A stretch of 64,000 bases of DNA from Archangium gephyra (GTDB lineage Bacteria; Myxococcota; Myxococcia; Myxococcales; Myxococcaceae), in assembly GCF_001027285.1 (NCBI RefSeq), contig NZ_CP011509.1, positions 5,604,501-5,668,500 of the forward strand. The letters run 5' to 3'. Each line of letters begins with the position of its first letter. The first letter of the stretch is position 1. The notes below the pieces were generated by a model, which was not told where the DNA came from, searched no databases, and saw only the letters and a list, made by a program, of their open reading frames with translations. Below are positions 16,112 through 25,417 of this stretch, in pieces. The translations under genes were made by a program, and so were the position numbers.

Positions 16112-19100
16112 ATGAGCAAGGATGCTCTGCGAGAGGACGGGAATGCGTGGCCGGACACCGGCGCGAGCCTGGCCTCCGGAGCCTCCAAGCCCGTCTCCGA
16201 GTCCGATGACTCCTTCCTGAGGGAAGTGCTCCAGGTCGAGCCCTCCTCCCGGCTGCCGGTCCCCGGACAGCGGCTCGGGGGCCCGGAGGGCCGGCGTTTC
16301 GAGATCCTCGAGCCGATGGGCCGGGGAGGGATGGGGCAGGTGTTCCGCGCGCGGGACGAGACGCTGCGGCGTGAGGTGGCGCTCAAGTTCCTGCTGCCCC
16401 GCCCTGGCTTCGAGGAGTTGGCGCTCGCCGAGGCACGGGCGGTGGCCCGGCTGGACCACGAGAACATCGTCCGCATCTTCGACGTGGCGGAGTGGAGCCA
16501 CACGCCCGGCGACGCCCGGGTGCCCTTCCTGGTGATGGAGTGCCTGGAGGGCGAGTCGCTCGCCGGGCTGCTGCGGCGCGAGCGCCCCGAGCTCCGGCGC
16601 GCGCTGGAGATTCTCGAGGCCATCGCCGCGGGCCTGGCGCATGCGCACGCGCGGGGCATCGTCCACCGCGATCTCAAGCCCGGCAACGTCTTCCTCACCC
16701 GTGAAGGGACGGTGAAGCTGCTGGACTTCGGCCTGTCGCACCTGGCCGTGGAGCCGGTCCGCTCCAAGCTCCAGCCGGCTGGAGGCACTCCGGCCTACAT
16801 GGCACCGGAGCAGTGGCGAGGGGAGCCGCAGGACGCGCGGACCGACATCTGGGCGGCGGGCGTGGTGCTGTACGAGCTGCTCACGGGGGAGCCGCCCTTC
16901 CAGGGTGCCACGATGGCGGAGCTGCGCGAGCGGGTGACGTCCCTGGAGCCAGCGCCCCCGGTCCGCGTGCGCCACCCGGAGGTGCCGCGGCGGGTGGCGG
17001 TGCTGCTGACCACCGCGCTGGCGAAGGAGCCGGCCCGGCGTTTCTCCTCGGCGCTGGAGCTGCGGCAGGAGGTGCGCGAGCTGCGCGGGCGGCTCTTCGA
17101 GGCCGGGCGCGAGACACGGGGAGCCGCCGCGGAGCCCCAGCGGCGTCAAGTGTCGCTGGTGTCCTGCCAGCTCGCGGGGCTCGCCGAGGGCGGGGCCTCG
17201 CTCGACCTCGAGGACCTGGGCGAGCTGGAGGCGGCCTTCCACGAGGCCTGCGTGGAGGTCATCGAGCGGCACGGTGGCACCGTGGCCCTGTCCATGGGCG
17301 GCGAGGTGCTCGCGTGCTTTGGTTGGACCCAGGGCCGGGAGGATGACTCGGAGCGCGCGGTGCGCGCGGCGCTCCAGCTCACCGGGGAGCTGCGGGACAC
17401 GCTGGGGCGCGGGCTGCCGCACCTGCCCCTCTCCGGCCTGTTCGTGCGCGGGGGGGTCCACACGGAGTGGATGGCGGTGGGCCCGCGGCTCCAGGGCGAG
17501 GCCCCCAAGGTGGCCGCGTGGCTCGCGCGGCGGGCCGGGCCGGGGGAGGTGGTCGTCAGCGACACGACGTGGAAGCTCGTGCGAGGCGCCTTCCAGTCCG
17601 AGCCGCTCGGCTCCCACGCCTTCGAGGGACTGTCGGGACGCGTGAGCCTGGAGACGCACCGCGTGCGGTGCGAGCGGGAGGGGGCCTCCCGGTTCGAGCG
17701 GGCTCACGTGGCCGGACGGCTCTCCCCGCTGGTGGGGCGGGAGCGCGAGCTGGAGGGGCTCCTGGGGCTGTGGGAGCAGGCGCAGCGAGGACACGGTGCC
17801 TTCGTCCTGGTGAGTGGTGAGGCGGGCATCGGCAAGTCCCGGCTCATCGAGGCGCTGTGCGAGCGGGTGGCGGAGTCCTCCAGTTTGATCCGGGTGCAGT
17901 GCTGGTCCCGGTTCACCACCCACGCCCTGCATCCGGTCCTCGAGATGCTTCAGCTGGCGGTGGGCATCCGCCCGGAGGAGCCTCCCGCGCTGCGCCTGGA
18001 GAAGCTGAAGGCTCGGTTGGGAGCCCTGGGCCTGTCCGAGGAGGACAGGGCGCTGCTGGGACTGCTGCTGGGGCTGCCTGTCCCCGAGGGCTCACCGGTG
18101 CTCCAGCTCTCACCCGAGCGGCGCAAGGAGAAGACCTTCGAGTCCCTGGCCCACATGCTCATGAGCTGTCCCTGTGAGGACCCGCCGCGGCTCCTGGTCA
18201 TCGAGGATCTGCACTGGGCGGACTCCTCCCTGCTTGAGTTCTTGAGCTTCCTCCTGGAGCGTGTCGGCAAGGCGAGCTTCCTGGTCGTCCTGAGCGCCCG
18301 CCCGGAGTTCCAGCCGGACTGGCCGCGAAGCGAGGGGGTGCACCGGCTGATGTTGGAGCGGCTGCCGGCCGGGCGCGCCGCGGCCCTGGTGCGAGAGGTG
18401 GCCCGGGAGCGCGAGCTGCCGGAGGAGACGGTCCAGACGCTGGTGCGGAAGACGGATGGCATCCCGCTCTTCATCGAGGAGATGACGCGCATGGTGCTGG
18501 AGGGTGGGGCGGCGGCGTCCATTCCGCTCACCCTGCACGAGTTGCTGCTGGCGCGGTTGGATCTGCTGCCCTCGCGCCAGAAGGCCCTGGCCCAGCTGGG
18601 CGCGGTGGTGGGGCGGGTCTTCTGTGCGAGGATGCTGGCCCTCCTGTCGGAGCGCGATGAGATCACCGTGCGGCGCGACATCGCCGGGCTGATGGAAGCG
18701 GGGCTGTTGATCGAGCGGGAGCGGGATGTCGAGCCCGGGCTGGACTACCAGTTCCGGCACGCGCTCTTCCAGAAGGCCGCGTACCAGTCCCTGTCCCGGA
18801 GCACGCGGCGGCGCCACCACCGGCGCCTGGTGCCGGCACTGGAGACGCACTTCTCCGGGCTGGTGGAGGCGAGGCCGGAGGTGCTCGCGCATCACCTCAC
18901 CGAGGCGGGGGAGCACGTGCGGGCCATCGGCTACTGGGCGAGGGCCGGGCGGCTCGCCCTCGAGCGTCAGGACAGCCCCGAGGCGCTGGGCCATCTGACC
19001 CGGGCGCTGGAGCTGTTGCCCGTCCTGACGGAGGACGCGCGGCGCCTCCAGCGGGAGCTGGAGATCCGCATGGGCCTGGGCCTCTCGATGCTGCAGGTGC

Positions 19101-20248
19101 ATGGCTACGACGCGCCCGAGACGGAGCGGATGTTCGCCCGTGTCTGGGAGCTTTTCTCCCTGGTGGGCGAGGCCTTGCCCCAGCTCGACCTGCCCTTGTG
19201 GGCGCTCTTCGCCTATTACCGGGGACGGTCCGAGTACCACCGGGCGAAGGAGCTGGCGGAGCGGCTCGTGGACCTGGGACAGCGCCACGGGCAGTGGGCG
19301 CTGCGGAGCCTGGGCGACGTGATGAGCGCGGTCATCCTCTTCGCCTGGGGACGGCCGTGGGAAGCCGCGCGGGAGCTGGCGCGCGTCCTGGGCCGCCCGG
19401 AGCCTTCCCTCGAGGAGCATCGGGCGCTGGCCCTGCGCTACGGGAGCGATCCCTGGATGATGGCGCTGGCCGAGAGCACCATCGTGCATGCGGTGCTCGG
19501 CCGGATGGAGGAGTCGCGGCGCCGGGCCCGCGAGGCGCTGGAGCTGGCCGGCCGCATCGGTCATCCCTACACGCTGGGCTCCGCGCAGATCTACGTGGCC
19601 ATGGGCCGCCTGCTTCGCCGGGAGCCCCAGGGCGCATTGCCGCTGGTGGATCGGGCCCTTACGTTCGCGAGCGAGCGCAGATTCGTGATCTGGAGCACGT
19701 GGGCGACGCTCGTTCGAGGAGGCGCCCTCGCCGGACTGGGGCGGCCCCGGGAAGGCCTCGCACTCGCGCAAGGTGTCCTCGAGGCCTGGCGCGGGCGGGG
19801 CATTCATAACGGGATTCCCTCCTGCTTGAGTGTGGTGGCGCAGACCCGGTTGGCACTGGGGCAGGTCCAGGAGGCCTTGGCGGCAATCGATGAAGCCCTG
19901 GTCCGGAGCGCGGAGACGGGGGAGATCGGCGGCGATACCTGGCTGCACCTGGTCCGGGGCGAGTGCCTGAGGCAGGCGGGAAGGGAAGAGGAGGCGGGCT
20001 CCTGCTTCGTCCGCGCCCTCGCGGTCGCTCGTGCGCAGGGAGCGGGCCTGCCGGAGTTGCGTGCGACGGTGAGCCTGTGCCGCTTGCTGCGGGACAGGGG
20101 CCAGGTGGAGGCGGCGCGGCGGATGTTGGAGCGGGCCTGTGCCGGCTTCGAGCCGGGCGGTGAGTGCCTCGATCTCCAGGAGGCGCGGGCGCTTCGGGAC
20201 GAGCTGTCGCGCGGCGAGGCGCCGGTGTGGGGAGTCACCAGCCCCTGA
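16112..20248 (+). CDS. Giant Ser/Thr kinase - cyclase-homology - AAA ATPase - TPR signalling protein
   Basis: 1378 aa. Residues about 60-325 are an intact protein kinase: GRGGMGQV loop, ALKFLL lysine, HRDLKPGN, DFG and APEQ. About 345-530 match a class III cyclase domain, but both metal-binding Asp positions appear lost (SCQLAG and SMGGEVLACFG), so it is probably a regulatory relic. A STAND/AAA_16-type ATPase follows, with Walker A GEAGIGKSR and Walker B LLVIEDLHWAD. From about 870 the protein is helical with TPR-like repeats. Length and order match the family known as TOMM-system kinase/cyclase fusions, common in myxobacteria, but no TOMM precursor or cyclodehydratase lies nearby. It probably integrates a signal through the TPR region and phosphorylates partners. 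Its stop is 4 bases from that of the convergent helicase gene. Confidence 0.9.
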   Translation: MSKDALREDGNAWPDTGASLASGASKPVSESDDSFLREVLQVEPSSRLPVPGQRLGGPEGRRFEILEPMGRGGMGQVFRARDETLRREVALKFLLPRPGFEELALAEARAVARLDHENIVRIFDVAEWSHTPGDARVPFLVMECLEGESLAGLLRRERPELRRALEILEAIAAGLAHAHARGIVHRDLKPGNVFLTREGTVKLLDFGLSHLAVEPVRSKLQPAGGTPAYMAPEQWRGEPQDARTDIWAAGVVLYELLTGEPPFQGATMAELRERVTSLEPAPPVRVRHPEVPRRVAVLLTTALAKEPARRFSSALELRQEVRELRGRLFEAGRETRGAAAEPQRRQVSLVSCQLAGLAEGGASLDLEDLGELEAAFHEACVEVIERHGGTVALSMGGEVLACFGWTQGREDDSERAVRAALQLTGELRDTLGRGLPHLPLSGLFVRGGVHTEWMAVGPRLQGEAPKVAAWLARRAGPGEVVVSDTTWKLVRGAFQSEPLGSHAFEGLSGRVSLETHRVRCEREGASRFERAHVAGRLSPLVGRERELEGLLGLWEQAQRGHGAFVLVSGEAGIGKSRLIEALCERVAESSSLIRVQCWSRFTTHALHPVLEMLQLAVGIRPEEPPALRLEKLKARLGALGLSEEDRALLGLLLGLPVPEGSPVLQLSPERRKEKTFESLAHMLMSCPCEDPPRLLVIEDLHWADSSLLEFLSFLLERVGKASFLVVLSARPEFQPDWPRSEGVHRLMLERLPAGRAAALVREVARERELPEETVQTLVRKTDGIPLFIEEMTRMVLEGGAAASIPLTLHELLLARLDLLPSRQKALAQLGAVVGRVFCARMLALLSERDEITVRRDIAGLMEAGLLIERERDVEPGLDYQFRHALFQKAAYQSLSRSTRRRHHRRLVPALETHFSGLVEARPEVLAHHLTEAGEHVRAIGYWARAGRLALERQDSPEALGHLTRALELLPVLTEDARRLQRELEIRMGLGLSMLQVHGYDAPETERMFARVWELFSLVGEALPQLDLPLWALFAYYRGRSEYHRAKELAERLVDLGQRHGQWALRSLGDVMSAVILFAWGRPWEAARELARVLGRPEPSLEEHRALALRYGSDPWMMALAESTIVHAVLGRMEESRRRAREALELAGRIGHPYTLGSAQIYVAMGRLLRREPQGALPLVDRALTFASERRFVIWSTWATLVRGGALAGLGRPREGLALAQGVLEAWRGRGIHNGIPSCLSVVAQTRLALGQVQEALAAIDEALVRSAETGEIGGDTWLHLVRGECLRQAGREEEAGSCFVRALAVARAQGAGLPELRATVSLCRLLRDRGQVEAARRMLERACAGFEPGGECLDLQEARALRDELSRGEAPVWGVTSP

Positions 20249-20252
20249 GCAC

Positions 20253-22835
20253 TCAGCGCTTCGGACGCCGGGGCCCCTTGCCCCGTGCCTCCTCGAGCTC
20301 CTCGGGCATCCACGGCATGTCGAGCTGGTCCTGCAACTCGAGCAGTGTGTCGGCGGGCAAGGCGCCGCGCCGGCCGCGGCCCACCACGAAGCGCATGGGC
20401 CGGTCGAGCAACGGCAGCTCCTCCTCCACGAGTGTGCGCGCGAGCTTCTCCGGCAGGTCGAGCCGGACCACCCCGACGGGCTCTCCCGTCTCGTCCTCCT
20501 CCACCTCGTAGGCCAGTGGCACCTCACGGTCGCGGATGAACACCGCGTCCGGCAAGGACAGCAGTGGCTCGCGCACCTCGGGCGGCACCAGCGCGTCCAG
20601 GTCGAGCGCCAGCGGGCGCGCGAGGAACTCGTCCATGGTGGTGACGCCCTCGAGCCGGGCCTTGTAGAGGGAGGTGAGCTCGGGCACCCCGAGCTTCGCC
20701 GTGCGTCCACCCGAGCGGCGCCACAGCTCGCGCACCTCGTCGAGGGCCGGCTGGTTGTGGCGTACCGCCGGGTGCTCCGCCTCGCCGCGGGCCAGTGCTT
20801 CCGCGAGCGCATGCCGTGCACGATCGGCCTGGTCCGGCCCCCAGGCGGAGAGCACCTCGACTTCGCTCTCCAGCTCGAAGCCGGAGTACTCCACGCGCCA
20901 CTCGCGCACGAGCGACAGGTACCGCGTGTCGTAGGCGAGCCCGGCCTCGGTGCGGTGCGCGTACTTCCTCAGCACGTCGAGCGGGAGGTGCGTGCCCTCG
21001 ATGGAGGCGTGCGGGTTGCCATGGCGGTCGGCGAAGTAGCGGAGTGTCCCCGCCACCGCGCCCCAGCCTGCGCACACGCTCGTCTTCGAGACGCGGGCCT
21101 GCTCGCCCGAGGCCGTCCGCTCGTCGAGGGTCAGGTCGAAGGGCATGAAGCACGCGAGCAGATCGGCGAAGCGCCGGTACACGGGCTCCTCGACGAGGGG
21201 GAGCTGCCCGGGCAGGTCGAGGCGCAGGCTCCGGTAGACGCCCGCCATCACCAGCGCCGCGTCCTCGAGGGCCTTCACCAGCACGCCGCGCCGCTCGGCC
21301 CAGCGCTCCAGCTTCTCCGCGTGGAACAGGTGGCGCGGGAGCCCGTACACCTCGCCGATGTAGCCCGCCTCGCGGTATGCGTCGGCGTAGAGGTTGTAGG
21401 CGGTGAGGTGATCGCTGCCGGGGACGAGCACCCCCTCCAGGTCGCGCTCCTCGCGCGTCATGCGGTGGAGCGACTCGATGGCGCTGCACACGGCCAGGTA
21501 GGGGAGCAGCGCGTCCTCCGCGTTGACGATCAGCTCCGCCCAGGCGCGCTCCACCGGGAGGGCCTCGACCGCGCGGCCGTAGGACGAGAGCCGCCCCTGC
21601 GCGTCGATGATGTTGCGCTCCTGCAACCGCCGGAGCACGCGGCCATGGGCGGCGCGGTCGAGCGGCACGGGGAGGTCCAACGTGTCGGCCCGCACACCGA
21701 GGGCGGCGGCGGTGAGCGCCACGCGTTCCGGGTCTCCGGCGAGCTGGAACTCGGGCTCTTTCGGGCGGAGCGCGAAGAAGTCGATGTCGCGGTTGCTGAG
21801 GATGAAGATGCGCCCGCCCTCCACGCGGCCGTGCACGCGTCCGGCCATCTGGAGCAGCTCGTTGTTCCCGAGGTGGAGGCGCGTGAGCACGTTGCGCCCG
21901 CGCTCGATGAGGTTGGCGAAGCGCGTGTCGTCGATGACGATGGTGTCGAGCCCCGGCACGTTGAGGGCGCTCTGTCCCGCGGCCGTCATGGCGAGCAGGA
22001 AGGGCCGGGGCGCGGTTCCCTCGAGGAAGGGCCGGATGGCGCGGATGGGCTCTCCGCCGTGGTAGTGCGCCGCGTGGATGCCCGGCCAGCGGGTGCGGAC
22101 GTACTGGGCCGCCTGCTCGACGGCCGCCCGCGTGGGGAGGAAGACGCCCACCCCGCGTTGCTCCTTCTCCACGGTGCGCAGGAACGCCTCGTCCAGGAAC
22201 GCGAGCGGCTGCCTGTCCTGGACCACGACGGTGGCCACCTTCGCCGGATCGAACGCCTGGACCTGGAGCACGTCCGCGCTGTCGAGGTAGCGCGCGTAGA
22301 GCGCCGGGTCCACGGTGGCGGAGAGCCAGATGAAGCGGCAGCCCACGCGCTTGCCGAGCGCGAGGCAGAGCTCGAGCTCCGCCGACGTCTGGTGGATCTC
22401 ATCGATGATGAGGGTGTCGTGCGGAAGGATGTCGCCGCTCTGGAACCAGCGCCGCGCGATGCCAGTGGTCACGATGATGACGTTCCAGGTGGGCGTCTCG
22501 GGCGTGGCCTCGCGCTCGCGGTTCACCACGCCGGTCCGGAGCGGGGCCGTGCCTCCCTGGCCGAGAATCTCCTCGGCGATGAGGCGGATGGCGAGCGTCT
22601 TTCCGGTGCCGGTCCCGGCGACGATGCCAAAGCCCTTGCCGGCGCGCGCCAGCTCGCGCACCCGCGGCCCGTGGTGCTTCTCGAGCCACGTCTCCAGGCG
22701 CAGTCCGAGCGCGAGCTCGATCGTCTCACACGCCGCGCGCGTGGGGGCGATGACGATGACGCGTCCCGTGGGTGGCTCGGCGGAGACGAAGGCGTCGTGG
22801 TCGGGCGGCAGGTGGCGATCGATCGGCGTGCGCAC
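20253..22835 (-). CDS. DEAH-like superfamily 2 ATP-dependent helicase
   Basis: 860 aa. Motif I is GTGTGKT at 74-80, motif II is DEIH at 145-148, motif III is SAT at 172-174 and motif VI reads QMAGRVHGR. This is the HrpA/HrpB-type DEAH layout of RNA helicases and related NTPases. A motif resembling Ia (VIVIAPTRAACETIE, about 27-41) lies before motif I rather than after it, which is unusual. The C-terminal 450 residues are helical and not recognised; they end in a basic tail (KGPRRPKR). Substrate (RNA or DNA) cannot be told from the sequence. It is convergent with the giant kinase gene and 16 bases upstream of the nucleoside hydrolase gene, so the two may form an operon. Confidence 0.82.
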   Translation of the reverse strand: MRTPIDRHLPPDHDAFVSAEPPTGRVIVIAPTRAACETIELALGLRLETWLEKHHGPRVRELARAGKGFGIVAGTGTGKTLAIRLIAEEILGQGGTAPLRTGVVNREREATPETPTWNVIIVTTGIARRWFQSGDILPHDTLIIDEIHQTSAELELCLALGKRVGCRFIWLSATVDPALYARYLDSADVLQVQAFDPAKVATVVVQDRQPLAFLDEAFLRTVEKEQRGVGVFLPTRAAVEQAAQYVRTRWPGIHAAHYHGGEPIRAIRPFLEGTAPRPFLLAMTAAGQSALNVPGLDTIVIDDTRFANLIERGRNVLTRLHLGNNELLQMAGRVHGRVEGGRIFILSNRDIDFFALRPKEPEFQLAGDPERVALTAAALGVRADTLDLPVPLDRAAHGRVLRRLQERNIIDAQGRLSSYGRAVEALPVERAWAELIVNAEDALLPYLAVCSAIESLHRMTREERDLEGVLVPGSDHLTAYNLYADAYREAGYIGEVYGLPRHLFHAEKLERWAERRGVLVKALEDAALVMAGVYRSLRLDLPGQLPLVEEPVYRRFADLLACFMPFDLTLDERTASGEQARVSKTSVCAGWGAVAGTLRYFADRHGNPHASIEGTHLPLDVLRKYAHRTEAGLAYDTRYLSLVREWRVEYSGFELESEVEVLSAWGPDQADRARHALAEALARGEAEHPAVRHNQPALDEVRELWRRSGGRTAKLGVPELTSLYKARLEGVTTMDEFLARPLALDLDALVPPEVREPLLSLPDAVFIRDREVPLAYEVEEDETGEPVGVVRLDLPEKLARTLVEEELPLLDRPMRFVVGRGRRGALPADTLLELQDQLDMPWMPEELEEARGKGPRRPKR

Positions 22836-22851
22836 GCCGCATCCTCACACA

Positions 22852-23880
22852 CTATGGCTGGGCGGTGAGGCTCTCCAGCAGCAGGTCCTCGAAGCGCTGG
22901 GCGTTGGCACCCATGCCCACGCGTGTGCTCTGCCCGCCCTCGGCGGCGCGCGTCCGGCCCGCCGAGGCTCCGTCGAGCACCACCTCCACGGATTGCGTCT
23001 GGAAGGTGACGGTCTCGGGATGGAAGACCGCCACGGCGACGAGGGGATCCCACCAGTACAGCAGGCCCAGGTCGATGCCCATGAGCATGTTGGGGTGGTT
23101 GGCGATGGCCGAGACCACCCGGGCGGCGCCGGAGGCGGAGGCCTGCTCGGCGAGGCGTTGGGCATAGGCCCGCGTCACCGGGACATGGCGGGTCGCATCC
23201 AAGGGAACCAGCGAGACACTTCCGGCGGGCAGTGAGCGCAGCACCGTGGCCGCGGCGGGCGGGTCCACGAAGATGTTGAACTCCTGGGTGTTGTCGAACT
23301 CCTCGGGCACGCCGCAGCAGAGGTTGCCGGGCACGGACACGGCACCTCCCATGATGTAGGTGCGGGCGATGTGCTCCTGGAGCTTCGGCTCGGCCTGGAG
23401 CGCGGCGGCCAGGTTGGACAGGGGCCCGGTGGCCACCACGGTGACGGGCTCCGGCGAGGCCAGGGCCACCTCGGCGATCAGCTGCGGGGCCTGCTTCGGC
23501 GTGGACTCGGCGCTGGCGGTGCAACGGGTGAAGACGTCGGAGAGGATGCCGTCGATGCCTTCGCGCATCATGGGGGTGAAGGCATGGGGCGTGGGGGGCG
23601 AGGCATCGGCCACGGGAATGTCCTTCAGTCCGCAGGCCTCGAGCACACAGCGCGCGTGACGCAGGGCCTTGCCCGGGAGGCCGGCCCCGGTGTTGGTGAC
23701 GGTCACCGCGGCGAGCCGCAGGTTGCCGCGCTGGTGCTCCTGGCACAGGTACGCGAGCGAGACCATGTCGTCATAGTCCGAGTCCACATCCGCGATGACG
23801 GGCGTGGGGGCGCGAGAGCAGGAGGCGAGCAGCAGGGCGGCGAGCGCGGCGGAGGGGAGGCTGTAACGTTGGAGGCTCAT
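22852..23880 (-). CDS. Nucleoside hydrolase family lipoprotein
   Basis: 342 aa. A lipobox ends at Cys21 (ALLLASC), so the protein is exported and lipid-anchored. The calcium-binding signature of inosine-uridine nucleoside hydrolases follows at once (DVDSDYDD, 31-38, matching the family DxDxxxDD), and VVATGPLSNLAAAL and YIMGGAV are further family motifs. Most members are cytoplasmic salvage enzymes splitting N-glycosidic bonds; secretion suggests scavenging of nucleosides outside the cell, consistent with predatory feeding. The substrate pocket is not readable from the sequence. It is transcribed divergently from the haloperoxidase-like lipoprotein. Confidence 0.87.
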   Translation of the reverse strand: MSLQRYSLPSAALAALLLASCSRAPTPVIADVDSDYDDMVSLAYLCQEHQRGNLRLAAVTVTNTGAGLPGKALRHARCVLEACGLKDIPVADASPPTPHAFTPMMREGIDGILSDVFTRCTASAESTPKQAPQLIAEVALASPEPVTVVATGPLSNLAAALQAEPKLQEHIARTYIMGGAVSVPGNLCCGVPEEFDNTQEFNIFVDPPAAATVLRSLPAGSVSLVPLDATRHVPVTRAYAQRLAEQASASGAARVVSAIANHPNMLMGIDLGLLYWWDPLVAVAVFHPETVTFQTQSVEVVLDGASAGRTRAAEGGQSTRVGMGANAQRFEDLLLESLTAQP

Positions 23881-23999
23881 GTGCGGGGCACCTTCGTGGA
23901 GGGCCGTGGGCGTGGCCCTGAAGCGGCCCCGAGCCAAGCGCAGCCCGGGCGGGAGGGTCAACTCGGCCAGCAGGTAGGCGGGCATGAAGCACTGGCCGG

Positions 24000-24031
24000 G
24001 GCTCGGCCCGGTGCCCGAGCCGTGCACCGGG
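24000..24031. promoter_or_regulatory. Interlocked inverted repeats upstream of the haloperoxidase-like gene
   Basis: GGCTCGG/CCGAGCC (24000-24021) interlocks with a perfect CCCGGTGC/GCACCGGG (24007-24031), immediately followed by TATAGT, a possible -10 element. It may be an operator for the 190-base divergent region. GC-rich repeats arise easily here, so support is modest. Confidence 0.3.
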
Positions 24032-24070
24032 TATAGTCGCGGCCTTTTCTCCCAACAAAGGGATTGCAAC

Positions 24071-25342
24071 ATGCGCGGTTTGTGGAAGCGGAGTCTGGGG
24101 CTGGTGGCGGTGTTGGCGTTGGCCTCCTGTCGCGAGGAGCCGGAGGAGACCCCGAAGGAGACCAACCAGGCCGTGCTGGAGTGGAGCAACGCCTCGCGCG
24201 AGCTCATCCCCTCCATGGTGGGCGCTTTCGTTCCCCACTCGCGCCAGGTGGCGTTCACCCACGTCGCCATGCACGACGCGATCAACTCGATCCGCCATCG
24301 CTATGCGACGTATGGCACGCCGGTGGACGCCTCCGCCGACGCCTCGCCCGAGGCCGCCGCGATCGCCGCCGCCCACTCCATGCTCGTGAAGCTCCACCCC
24401 GAGCGTCAGGCGGAGCTCGATGAGCGCTTCGTCACCTCACTGGCGGCGCTCCCGGACAGCGCCAGCAAGACGGAGGGCCTCCGGGTGGGAGAGGCCGTGG
24501 CCACGCGGTTGTGGGAGCAGCGCGCCAACGACGGTGCCACCGCGGAGCCCACCTATGTGGCCCCCACGCCGGAGCAGGGTGTGTGGCGGCAGGTACCGCC
24601 CTGGTCGGACAAGGGCCTCTACCCGAACACCTTCCTGGCCCAGTGGAGCGCCGTCCGGACGTGGTCCGTCCCGAGTGCCGCGGAGTTCCGTTGCCCTCCG
24701 CCGCCCGCCCTCACGAGCGAGACCTTCGTGCGCGACCTCGAGGAGGTGAAGCTCCTGGGTGCGAGCACGAGCGCGGCGCGCACCACCGACCAGACGGACG
24801 CGGCCCTGTTCTGGGCGCCCATCACGGCGCCCCTGCTCGCCATCGACGTCGGCCAGAAGATGGCGGTCCGCAAGGGATTGGGTCTCGAGGACACGGCCCG
24901 GGTGCTCGCCCTGGGCAGCATGGCCGCGGCGGATGCGGTGATCATCAACATCCACAGCAAGCAGGCCTACAACTTCTGGCGGCCCATCACCGCCATTCGT
25001 GAGGGCAGCCCTGGCATGGCGGCGGACCCCACCTGGGCGCCGCTGATCGACACGCCCCCGAACCAGGAGTACCCGGCCGGGCACCCGCAGCAGTCGAGCG
25101 CCGTGGTGAACACGTACGTGCAGCTCTTCGGCTCCGAGCCTTTCGCCACGCCGCTCATCGTGCGCAATCCCCAGGGCCGGGAGCGCGGCTTCAACAGCTT
25201 CCAGGCGATGGTCGATGACGTGGTCCTCGCCCGTGTCATCGGTGGCATGCACTTCCGCAACTCGGGCGTGGTGGGTGCGGAGTCCGGGCGGAAGATCGCC
25301 GAGTGGGTGACGGGCCACAACCTCCAGCCCGTGAGCCCCTAG
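24071..25342 (+). CDS. PAP2/vanadium-dependent haloperoxidase-family lipoprotein
   Basis: 423 aa with AAAGGG ahead of ATG 24071. A lipobox ends at Cys20 (LALASC). The phosphate/vanadate pocket shared by bacterial acid phosphatases and vanadium haloperoxidases is complete in order: Lys297 and Arg304-Pro305 (KQAYNFWRP), PAGH at 335-338 (family PSGH), and Arg388 to His394 (ARVIGGMH). The Ser of PSGH is Ala. These enzymes either oxidise halides with peroxide or remove phosphate; the length and the bacterial FWRPITAIR pattern favour the haloperoxidase-like branch. It acts outside the cytoplasm. Divergent from the secreted nucleoside hydrolase. Confidence 0.85.
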   Translation: MRGLWKRSLGLVAVLALASCREEPEETPKETNQAVLEWSNASRELIPSMVGAFVPHSRQVAFTHVAMHDAINSIRHRYATYGTPVDASADASPEAAAIAAAHSMLVKLHPERQAELDERFVTSLAALPDSASKTEGLRVGEAVATRLWEQRANDGATAEPTYVAPTPEQGVWRQVPPWSDKGLYPNTFLAQWSAVRTWSVPSAAEFRCPPPPALTSETFVRDLEEVKLLGASTSAARTTDQTDAALFWAPITAPLLAIDVGQKMAVRKGLGLEDTARVLALGSMAAADAVIINIHSKQAYNFWRPITAIREGSPGMAADPTWAPLIDTPPNQEYPAGHPQQSSAVVNTYVQLFGSEPFATPLIVRNPQGRERGFNSFQAMVDDVVLARVIGGMHFRNSGVVGAESGRKIAEWVTGHNLQPVSP

Positions 25343-25417
25343 CGGTCCCTCGCCTGGGAGTGGCTGGGAAGCACCGGGGCGCTCGGTTACGGTGAAGCCT
25401 CCTTTCAGGAGGACTCC

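Noticed and set aside
20139-22868. Plus-strand open frame of 909 codons opposite the helicase
   Set aside because: The helicase frame on the minus strand has all catalytic motifs; the opposite frame has none.
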